64,000 nucleotides of DNA, from the NCBI GenBank assembly GCA_963978905.1, contig OZ022257.1, positions 23,389,274 to 23,453,273 on the forward strand, given 5' to 3'. A program made the position numbers and the translations under genes. The notes beneath the pieces are model-generated. The model had not been told where the DNA came from and did not search any database. It saw only the letters and a program-made list of their open reading frames with translations. Numbering within the stretch: the stretch's first letter is position 1; every line of letters starts with the position of its first letter. Source of the DNA: Trichostrongylus colubriformis. Lineage: Eukaryota; Nematoda; Chromadorea; Rhabditida; Trichostrongylidae. Below, one piece after another: positions 45,501-57,500 of this stretch.

Positions 45501-48500
45501 TCCTAAGACGATATAATCCACCTCAGACTCGCCGCGCCGCTCGCGCGGACGACCACGCGGATTTTTGGCGTAATTGCCCCCACCCTAAGGAAAGTTGTGG
45601 CCGCTTTTGCGTGTTCCCAAGATAAATTCAAATTTCAAAGCGCGCCAACATGATTCAACTTACATATTGTGGGGTGTAGGTTGGGACACACGAATCTAGG
45701 CCGTGACCCTGTAACAGCCTGTGGCCTTTGACCTAAGCCGTAAATAATTCAGACAATTTGTTCATGTAAATAGTGTCCTCCTTGCAAGTCTGTTCCGTTG
45801 TATAGTCAAATTGTCTGAATTATTCATGTCACAGGGCAAAGGCCACAGGCTGTCACAAAGTCACGGCCTAGATTCGTGTGTCCCAACCGTCACCCCATAT
45901 TGTGCTCCTTAGATAGATAAAAACTTGCTCCCTTTAAATACATGCTTCCCCCGCCCCAAGGTTTTCGAATTACTAGGGAAAATTTAAATTACTGCAAAAC
46001 TGGCACTTTTTGGATGACTTCACTTCGTGAATTCTTGTTCATCGAATCCCAGCAAAGGGAACACACAAATGTGCACAGTGGGGGGGGGGGGTGAAGCATT
46101 GGATGAAATATTAGGTTGATCGGAAAGTTTTGATAGGGTTGAGATTTTTTTCTATTTTATTTTACAACTCAGCAAGTAATGCAGGCTAATCAACAATATA
46201 ATAAACATAGTTAGTTATAACATTGTCCCACCCAACGGGCAGGTCGGCGATTCTCTTCTTCCAGAATTAGGAGGATTAGGGTCAAAGAAGTCACCGACCA
46301 CTTGTCCAAGGTGGTCATTGTTGACAAATTTTTTCGTTGCTAAGAAAGCCTTAGGGGGCCGGAGCAAGTGGTAATCTGAAGGGATAACATCAGGGGAATA
46401 GGACGGATGTGGAACCTTGTCCCAGCCAAGCTCTTCCAATTTTGCACGGGTCCCTCATATGGGTAAAGAGAGCCGTGCAAAATTGGAGGAGCTAGGTTGG
46501 GACCCGTTTCCACATGCACCCTATTCACCTGATACTGCCCTCTCAGATTACCACTTGTTCCGGCCCCCTAAGGCTTTCCTAGCAAAAAAAAATTCATCAC
46601 CTTGAACAAGTGGTCGGTGACTTCTTTGACTCCTAATCCTCCTAATTCTGGGAGAAGAAAATCGCTGACCTGCTCTTTAGGTGGGACAATGTTATAACTA
46701 ACGATGGTTATTATATTGTTGATTAGCCTGCACTACATGCTGAGTAATAAAAAAAATCTCAACCCTATCAAAACTTTCCGATCAACCTAATACTTTGTCC
46801 CTGGTTTCAGAAGTGCAGAAATGAAAACGAGTTGCTTGGATTTTCAATTGATCAAATCGCTTCACTAAAACGGCGGGAAGCAGTGAGTGTTCCTACTTGC
46901 AGGGTATATCCACAAGTATTGGCCCTCAACGAACAAACTTAGTTGAGCACCTCAGTAGCCTCGATTTGAAAAAAAACCCAAAAAATGAGTGCCACGGGAC
47001 TCCTCAAAGCAGCTGTGCGCAAGCGCATTTTCCACAAATCGTCTTCCATTAACTGGAGCAGTTGCAGGGTAAGGCCCTTACTCGTCCATCATGTTCATCA
47101 GATCTAGCGCTAACTGTACCCCACTTCCCAAATATCTGGACAGCTCCTTCAGTAGCAGTGTGTTCAGAAAGACTGGCGATTTGGAGTCTACCTTTTTTCA
47201 TTTCGCGCAATATAAATCATCAGCCCTTCATCAGACTTAGATATGTAGGTATGCATAATGTTGCAAAGAGTGTAGCGAATCGAATAGTGCTCATATTGTG
47301 AGAGAAGATGCATTCTGAGCCGAGTTCTGATATCCCGAAGTTAAAATTGCAAAAAGCGGGTACAACTTCCCTTAGAACCTAATAACTGCGAACCTTTCCC
47401 GCCGCTTTTCTCGAATAGCGACGGCGAGCTGCTGGAATTGGCAGGTGTATACGACAGCGGTGACTGTCTCGTCTTGTACTAGCACTTCTTGGAAAGGCAT
47501 CCTTCCGCGTCCAAGAGATACACAGTCCTGAGCGCGGTTTCTATTCCATGCCAATCTCGCCGTTGCTGAAGCTGATGAATCAGCGGCGCACGTCTCGTAG
47601 CTCACACATCCTTTGCCCGTTGCAGAGCTGATGGAATGGCAAGCTTCCGTCGCTTTGATGCCGCAAGACCATTCATAGTGGATGACACCGTGTGTTTGGT
47701 GGGTATCGAGTATGGTCATAGAAGTTTTCTTCACAGAATCTGACGGGTTAATATATACTTTGCTAAAAAGCTAAGGGAACGTTCTACCATATTCCTGAAC
47801 TGCCTAGACCTGTCTCGAAGTAAACAAAAATTATTGATGATTTTGGAATAATCCTACAAGACTTTTGGTACACCTAATAATATGTGACCGAGAATTAGAG
47901 AGTAATATTGAAGTGGACCGCAGTTTACCAAAGCAACGATCTGCATGTCGGTGATTCCAGTAACAACCTACTCGTATTTTCGAAATTGCATCCGAGACTC
48001 CAGAAGCCTCAATCACGAAATTCAACCATTCTTGGTGTCCCTGCTCGTCAAAGACCTTCATAGCTTTAGCCAGGCTGAGCGCATCCTCCATTCCCCGACC
48101 CTCATTGTGCAATGCAAGCAGCGATGGTGAGAGGAGGTTGAGCTGCAAATCTAACAGCATTATTATCCACTATCAAGCGTTTGCAATGTGGAACGAGAGC
48201 CCTACCGTTTCACCTTCAGTATCTTCGGGAACAAGGGAGAAAAGGCGAGGAGACACCAGCTTGATACTCTTCTTGTCAAAGTCGGTAACATTTTTCCCGG
48301 ATAACATCAAACCAAGTTTTAGCCCTGTAAATAAAATGTGGCCATTCACCGCGACTGATTTTGACTTTGATGAAGGAATGAAGGAAACGGCTAAGAAAGA
48401 CTTCAAAAAGTGGTTCGTCAATCTTGAAGGTGTGGAAGATTGAAGATTGCTGACGGAAATAAAAGTAGGAAATTTAAGTGACGCGAAAAAGAAGAAAAAA

Positions 48501-51500
48501 ATTAGGGGATGTGGTGGCTCAGCATGTGTTGGAATGTGTTTGAGTTTTTTTCGAAGGGTTCCGGGGGTTGGTAGGGAACGAGAATTTCGCAACACGACAG
48601 ACGGCGTGCGACGCAGTTACTGCGAGCTATGCGCGCTACTATAGTTGGGCTTCAGAGCGATTACACGATAATGCCAAGGGTGCCATAACATTTGGCCTGT
48701 AATAGTGTTGGGACCCAATAACACGGCACCTTCAGCTCGTTCGCATCGCTTCGCTTGCGACACGCCGCAATGCGAAATCCTGACAGAAGAGTATACACCC
48801 CCGTGCATTTTTTGCCCAATGTACAAATTTTGGGTTCTGAAGTCTTGTTGACTGACTGGTATTTGAAAATTCAACGCCATAACGTCAAGATGCAAGATTG
48901 GCTTTGTAGTGCTAGTCTTTTCCACCAACCTTGCCGAATCAATTTCATGGGAGTTTGCATCAGTTTCTCCTCATCCGTTAATCGCTTCTCTTGCTTTTTC
49001 GCCTCTCGCATCACCGATTCCATTTCATCTTCATCGTCTTCCCCTAGCACGTTCATTTTCTGGAAAAAAAGAACAATCGTACTACTGGAGATCGAGTACA
49101 TTTCCCCTATGTGCTCAACAGCAAGTTTTCTGAAAAGTTCAGTAACACTTCGTTCCACCTTTCTTCATATATTTCTCTTAAATAATCAACAGATGATCTC
49201 CACTGGATCAACTGAATATAACCATCCCACCTAGCTGGTAACACCTGGTTTGCTCTCGAATTGTACGTCGACGGATCCTGCCAGTTTTGGAGTGACATGA
49301 TGGAGGTTACCGAGCTTCTCTTCTCATTGGCGATTTTTGAGAGACTGGCAGAGGTATGTCGGAACAGGCCGAGTTAGGAGAATTATGTGTATAAGGCATC
49401 TCAGTCCATCCCTTACCCTGTTAGCGAGTGGCGGAACTCACTCGGGGTCCAGCATTGAGGAAGGATAGTCTCAACCTTTCTTCATCCCTTTTTTCGGATG
49501 TCACTTGCGGTTCGGGTAGATAGATGACACTACCTTGAAGGTAGGTCATCTGCCATCCTTGTAGAAGAGGCTATCGATTCGGATTCAGCAGACCCCCCCC
49601 CCCCCCCCATCTTTTTCCGGTGTTAGTTATTGGGATCTCTGTCTTCACCTGAAACTATACCATAATTATCAGTTCCTACACTTGAGTACATATGTCCACC
49701 TGGGCGTCAGCTGGGAGTAAGAGGTAGCGCTCCAACTAAAGCTAAGACAAGAAGCTTAGGTAAAAATAGCGACGGACCCCGAATGCAGTGGAGTGATATC
49801 CCAGCTACGCCAGCAACGTCTCCCCCTCAGTTTAACACACGGATTAAACGTTTCGAGTTTTCATCGAATATCAAATTAGGATGTGGTGGCTAAGTATCTG
49901 ATGAGATCTGTTTGTGTTTTTGACCAGAAATTCACATCTCAAGTCCAACATTCGCGGATCCTCATTTACTCAAGCACAGAAAGTTTAGCGACTTCCAAAG
50001 AGGGTAAGAATGTCAAAAATGAACAAGAAACTCGTGGTATTTCAACGTATGCTAATACAGGCATAAAATAAACACTGAGTAGGTACTACGCAACTAATGT
50101 AGTAATGTAACCCATAACTACACTAAATTTTATCTCAACTCATCTGTTTTTTTTTTAACGGATTCAATAATGTGGTTTGAAGCATTACATCACATGTTAT
50201 ATGGCAAGCTCTTTTAGGTTCTAAAAAACAGTGAGTTGTTCAATTAAAGAGTATTTAGTAAATTACAACGTATAAATACTAAACCACTTGTGTGACTAAG
50301 AACATAGAATTTAACGTTCAAGTTAATGTTCAACTGAACTCACTGGAAGGCACGGGAGGGGCAAGAACTGTGAATACATGTTCTCTGAAAATCAATCTTC
50401 CACTTCAGAAGAGGTAATGAGTAGCGAAACTCGCATTGAGAAAGCGCGGCCTGGGGTGTTATCACGATCCCGCAGCACGGCTTGTCGTTCTGCGGTTCAG
50501 CAGCAGTTGCCTCAGGGACTTGAACTATACCTAAAGAGGAATAGCATGCGACCGTTCTCATTCAACGTGCCATCGAAAGAACGATTCTCGGAGTATCCAG
50601 ATACACGCAAGTGCAGAGGGTAGTCCGGAGCTCCTAATACCGTCGAAGATTGGGGATCAGGGACGCTGCCACTTGCCAAGGAATCGGAGATGAATTGGAT
50701 CAGTCACGTCATACGATATCGCTATGACACTTGGACACGAGCGGTTACCGACTGGATCCCTCGGGACGTCAAACGAACACCTGGACGACCGTCGGCCCGG
50801 TGGTCAAGTTTCTTCAAGAAAGCTCTATGCGAAGGAAACGAGAGCGCGTGTCTCTCGAGCCAGAAAGGTTCACTGGACTACTCTGGCTAGCGACAGAGAC
50901 GTTGCTGGCATCCGCTTGAAAATCTCGATGAGCAACGGGACGACAGGTGATGCAAGTGATTGCAGTGTTGCTATTTGATGGTTCTAGTTGGAACCGACAA
51001 TCCGTCGATGATGAAGTGACTGGTGATCAGGGTATAATCCCGTCCAGTTCACAAGATGCTGTGAGGTCAGTTGTGAATGCGTCTGACTACGGTCAGGCGT
51101 AACAGTTGAAGACATGTTATCCCTCTTCCTTAACTCATGCTTTCACCAATAGTTTGAGGAGCCTTGATGGTTTCTACCTATACATAATCATTACCAACAT
51201 AGTTTTGCTTCAGTTCTTCAGTGCAGTTTCATTTCGAATTCAAGATTGAGGCTAATGTGATCTATCTTGACTAGCGTGAATGGTCAATATTCTGAATGTG
51301 TGTAAGACAATGTGAGACTTCCAAAGTTTATTCCAGAAGACTGAAAACAGCTTTCACAAAACCGGTTGCAAAAAATGGTTGCAAAAGATATTTGAGCCTT
51401 GTAGGCAAGCTATCGGTGCCTAGCGCCTTTATCAAGCCTGAAAATGTTCAAATTAGATGTTATTTATAGACTTTTTGAGAATCTACAGTCGTATTTGTAA

Positions 51501-54500
51501 ATGAGTCTATAAGTCTATAAATAACATCTAACAAATTAGATGGTATTTATAGACTCTCGAAGAGTCTATAAATAATATCTAATTTGTACATTTTCAGGCT
51601 TGATAAAGGCGCTAGGCGCCGAAAGCTCGCCTATAAGGCTCGAATCTCTTCTGCAACCATTTTTTTGCAACCGGTTTTGTGAAAGCTGTTTTGAGTCTTC
51701 TGGAATAAACTTTGGAAGTCTCACACTGTCTTACACACATTTAGACCAACATGAAGCTTCGGGACAAGACAATGCTTAAGGTCAATATTCTATTGGATTC
51801 ACACGAACGTTTACGCTGATTATTTTCTCTTGAGACAGTTGCAACTATTGGGTTGGGGAATAGTCTTTGCGGTTTCTTAAAACCCCGTTTTTGACATTGT
51901 TCCCTTCATCTTTCGACAAAGCTTATATATGGTTTCGATGGAGCTTTTTTTGCTCTACAAAACGATACTATCTGTTTTTCGATTCCCTCGACTACCTAAT
52001 ATTCATGAGGTTTGGAAATGAAGTACGCCGAAGGCAAAAAATTGGTACTTGCGCACCTCATCTTTCTCGTTTGCCATTGAGACCAAAAGATGTATGTGTA
52101 TATGTTTCGATAGAGCTTTTTCAGCTCTACAGAATGGTACTGCTTTTTGTTCGAACCGCTCAACTTTTTGCTGTTTTTAAGACTCACAAATGCAGTACTC
52201 GCAAAAGTAAGCATTTTGATTATCTCCTCTTCCTCGCCTATCATCGAGATAGGAGAGAATAAGCATATATGCATTCGATAGAGCCTTTCTTGCTCTACAA
52301 GATGATACCACTCTTCTTTTGAATCTTTTCATATTTTACATGTAGGAATAAGTTTCCTCCTGCTTTTCAATCCAAAACTGCGTAATAAAAATGAATAGTT
52401 TTGGCAGAGTGCTCTTTATCAATCGATAGAGCTCTTTTCACTCTACAGAATGGTGTTTACGATTTTTATTCGAATTGATTTTTGCCATTTTTTAGATTAA
52501 TTGAAAGTCTACGAAATTGAGCATTTTTGACACCATGTGACGAAAATGCTCGATTTGAAAAACAGATAGTATCGTTTTGTAGAGCAAAAAAAGCTTTATC
52601 GAAATCATATATAAACTTCGTTGAAAGATGAAGGAAACAATGTGAAAAACGGGGTTTGAAAAAAAACCACAAGGACTTATTCCCCAACCCAATATAATGC
52701 CCGTACGCATAGGAGATGGTGAAAATTGCAAGTTTGAAGTGATTCACTACTCGAAAATGTTTTTTTTTCTCTTCGGATAGGTTGACAACCAGTGATATTC
52801 AGTGCCGATGTTCTGCGTCAAGCTCTTAAAGAAAGGTCGTATGCAGTCCAGCCGTCATATGACGGAGCCCGATGCTGTAAGGTGACAAAACAAGCGAGTT
52901 CATGATGCTCACGCTGGTGCTGAGATCTAACGGTACTTCCATGTAGACATAGCAAAGCGTTGGTTTTGTGGGCTCGCAACCTTGTGTACCCATGACAAAT
53001 GCATTTGAATGATAGCGGTGATCAACTAGTGAATGAGTAGTATCACTTGGAATGTAGCCATGGGTGTGACATCACTGCACCTGAGTATAGGCATCCTCTA
53101 GTGTCATGTAGTAGTATGTCTGGGTGTATACACTTATGTCGAGCTTAGCTTTTGCTTTGCGACGTCGCACTCGCGGCGCCATCAGCATAACTTGCCGCGG
53201 TCGGTTGGAATTCCGCTCAGGACGCGAGGGTCTGGTACCATGGAGGTGCTTTTAAAAAAAATTTTTCTCATTATTATCTAAAAACAATGAGTTTTGTGCC
53301 CTAAAAATACAAAATAGTAACATAAAAAGTAAAAGGGACAATAACATCACATGATAACAATCCTTATAAAGAAATAATTAATTGGGAGTAAAACTCTAAA
53401 GGGAGTATTGCAATGTACGCAATCACACGCAAAGAAATCCGGACGCCCTCGCCGCACGCGAAAATTCGACATAAGTATACACATCCAGTATATTCACTTG
53501 GACGCGGCACTCCTTTCCATGCCTTCAGTGAATATCTGTCAACTCTCCATGAACTGTAGGCTAACTGAGATATAATGTGGTGGGTCCACCTAGATGGTTT
53601 CGAATAAATACCCAACAGATAAATTATACATGTTCTTGTACGACGGGCATGTACTTGTTAATGAACCTCTGTTACACGTGCGCGAAGTTATTCATTGTCA
53701 CCAGCCAAAATGAAACTCACTTTAGCGATTGACCGATCGATACCGTCGTCAAACGTCTTCTTGAATAGATCCAGTCGTTGATCGAGCACCTTTCTGAGCT
53801 TCCTTTTTTCTTTCAGCTTTTCGCCCTCTTTACGAAGTTCGCTTATAACGCTTTGCCAGCTGAATGGAAAGGAATTGAAAAGGTACACGATTTAATAGAA
53901 TTATCAAGGATATGACCAGAGTACTGTACCTTCTATAGTGCTTATCCTTGTCTTTCAGCAAACGTACCGTGTGAACCAACTTCTTGGCTAGTAATGCCAG
54001 TAGGGACATTTTGTTTTCTAAACAGTGCAAAAAAAATTAACCGCTACTCACTCTCGCTCTCAATCACTAACTCCGTCTCTTTTTGGGTAAGCAATATGAT
54101 GCCCTAAAATCTGGGTAATCGTTCTTTCCTCTTTTATAAGGTGAACTATGAAAAATACAGCAACTTGTGAACTCGGGTAGAGCATTTGGAGGGAGAAGAG
54201 ACTGGTTCACCCAAACACACCGCGCGAGTGAAGCGTTGTTGCACCGCCACATATACTCCATTTCGGAGCGCCTGATAGGGCGTGGTCTCGGACGTGGATG
54301 AGTGGCAAGAGTGAGAGTGTCAGGCGGAATGAAAGGGTTTGCTACGCCCTCACCCAAGTCTGTAGGCCACGCCCTATCAAGCGCTCCGAAATGGATTATA
54401 TGTACGAAACAAAAAATTTGATTACTCTATCCTCGACAAAAAACCGCCGACTGACATTTCCTTCCCTCTCCTAAGCATATTGCGCTCATTTTTCTCCACG

Positions 54501-57500
54501 GCTCCCTTCATATTCTCAAGAGCAAATTACATAGTTTGCGGTGCAAACCTTCTTCAATATTGTAGTGATCCATGTGCACTGGTTTGGGCAGAGGTTTCAG
54601 CCGTTCATCATAAGACCTCTTTGCACGCATTCTGAACGAGCCCACCCATCCTTTGCCATGTGGTATGAATTCTTCGCCAGATGAAAGTGTCTCCTAAAAA
54701 ACATGCAACTTACGTATACTGAGCCATCATGAAGTGGCAGCAATTGTGTCTTTGTGTTTGTGGTCACTGCAATGCATGGACGTGCAAACTATATTCATGG
54801 ACTTTTGAAGTGATCTACGTGGTTCGTTATCGTGGAAGAACAGTGAAATTCTGTGTTCTCTGTTCATCGAGATGAGCGATGGTTACCATCACCTGCCGAT
54901 AACAATGGAGCTTACCTTAATAGGCTTATAACCAATAAAGTGTTGTTTTTGCATGATCAGTGAGTTGGTTGAGCTGTTTCTTTGTCCTCGTTTACTCTCC
55001 AGTGCCCGCAATTTTGCTCGCTGTACACTCCGTTGCAGCAGCTTTCTTCTCATGGCTAGCGTCGACGCTTTTTTGTATTTGTAACCTGAATTTTGTATTA
55101 TTGAGTGAATTAGACGACATCGGATAGGGTAGTCTCGAGAAAGAAAGTATGTAATGGTCTAAACTCCAAGAGCTAGGACCCGCCTCCTACCACTGATTGC
55201 AACAAAGGACGTGCTTTCACGCCCTGTGTTTCACTGAAGGCAATGATGCAGATGGCGAAGCCAGCTAATGAAGCGTTGCCCCAGCCCTCACGGCTACCAC
55301 GTCCTCGGCTACTGCTAAGCCGAAAACGCACCCACACGAGAACATGGTAGGTAGCTCGAAACGCACTCTCTAACGCAAGTTTTGCCATAGATCATCTTTT
55401 TGAATGTCGCCCCACCATTTTAGGGAAAATTTGTGATAGTTCTGACACCCTTAACACTGTATCCAAATAGAGAGTGGTAAAAAATTACCGCTTCTTTTCA
55501 AAGTACTACTATACTTGAATCTAAGAATTATTGAACAAGATTATCCGACCTATCCTCCTCGCATTTCGATACCGTGTATTCCAGAGCTGGTACTTGCGTT
55601 CGATGTCGATCAGCTGAACAACACACTTAGCATGCGCCTGCACCGTGGTTGCCTTTTTGGCGCAAGATTTATGCGCAGCTCTTTGTAGTTCTGGCACTCT
55701 CTCCAATCTGGAATTCACCTAGTCACTAATCACATCCAAAAACTATTCGAGTATTCTATTCTACGATTCTTACTTCCTTGTTGCCACCGTAGCCATAAGA
55801 CCTGATACAGCTTGATCCACCCAATGTTGGTATAGTTGGATTCCAGCCTCGGTGGATACAGAAATTGTAGTCTTCTTGCCATCGTATTGTGCAGTGTTCA
55901 CTTTTGCCAATTCGTCGTCATCACTCACGTCCGCGACGTCTTCGTCAGTTATCACAAAATCCTGAAACCTACTGCTGGAGACAAGTTTTACGTTTAGGAC
56001 ATTCCGGGCAAGAGCAAAGCTGAAGTATTATTTGGATGTGTGCTATCAGGAAAGTAATTAGCTTTGCGGCGTTCGACGCGCAGACGCGATGATGCGGGCG
56101 TGCACTTATGACGAATTTTCGCGCGTGCGCGCGCGGCGAGCGACGACTTTCCGAGTTGTCCGCTGTAGAGATGTCCTTTGTTGTCTCGTAGAGTGTATTT
56201 CATTCATTCGTGATGATGTGGAATGAGTGAAACAACATACAGCAACAAACAAGAAAAACAATGAAATGAAGAATAAGCGAAAGCGTTAGAAAGAAGTGTG
56301 ATTACAAGTCGTGTGTGCATTGCGGCAACTGCAGGCCACCGTAATCCTACACCGTAAACTGAATTTGCCCTCCTTCCAGTGTCTCTAAGCCCACGACAAT
56401 TCGTTCCGATTGCGGTTTTGCTGCTTGCCCTGAATTTTTGCGTGTAAAATTGTTTCAGTAGATCCACATCTGATCGAAAATCACAGTGCACACTGGATGT
56501 TCCCTCTTGCACCCTCCAAGTAAATAAACAGTAACTGAGTTTGGAAACAAATTCGTTCCTACTTTTGGACTTTCCCAAACGTAAACAGTTTATAGCACTC
56601 AACCTATAACTTCCAACTCGTCTCCAAGCTCATATCAAACAATGCTTGCAGTTCACAGGTTTTGAATTTTTCGAGTGCCTTGGCAATGGTTGTCATTAAC
56701 ATCGGAGCCATTTCCCTTGAATCATTCAAACGAATTTGCCAGCTGAGGTATGGCGGGTCTAGTTCCCCATAAGCTCTCACCGAGATTTGGAGAGCTTCAG
56801 ACTATTTTAGCTCCATGTCAAAAACCAGATAAATGGGATGTCGAAAACTATTAAAAACACGCATAGCACTAAACATGGGTGAAAAGTAGGAGATATTGAG
56901 GGCAAATCTGAGAGCTCTCGAGAGTGTCAGCTTTCAGCGAGACTTACACTTGTTGAACTACGTTTTTTGTGAGTAGATGTCACTGACCAGAATTAAATTT
57001 ACAGCCTAATATTAGAATGCGTGGCTTATCCGAAATGGCTATTCCTCAAAGTCGAATATTGTGTGTTACCACAAACGTTTTGATATCTCGCTATAGCGTT
57101 CTCATTGTGCCGTGTGAAAGTTTGAGGGGAGAAAATTGCTTACGGAATCAGGTTAGCGGGATACTCGGTTCGAAAATTATAGCCAACTGAAGAGGTGCGA
57201 ACAAACCGAGCGATCGAACATCGTGAAGTTACCTATCAACTGAGGCTTTAAATACTCTAAAAAGACAGCAATGCACGGCAGTGTTAAAATAGTATTCGCT
57301 TTCCAGTTATTCCATAAAATTTTTGATTCACAAAACCTAGCGAGAAGAAAGAAAACTCTGCATGTCTAAAGCGATTGAAAAGTTTGCCATTGCCCACTGG
57401 GAGGGCTACCCTCACTTTCAATAGATCTTGCTTAGCAGGTAGAATCAGACGTTGGACTGAACCCTGTTCTGAGACCAGTCTGATTATGTCGAGTTGTGCT

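Noticed and set aside
46809..46890. A plus-strand exon-like stretch after a GGTTTCAG acceptor, ending at a GTGAGT donor.
   Set aside because: It lies in an MLT-10-like intron on the opposite strand with no partner exons or recognisable protein; too short to support.
56204..56602. A 132-codon minus-strand open frame.
   Set aside because: It overlaps GC-rich repeat DNA, has no family resemblance, and conflicts with the exon structure of the MLT-10-like gene.
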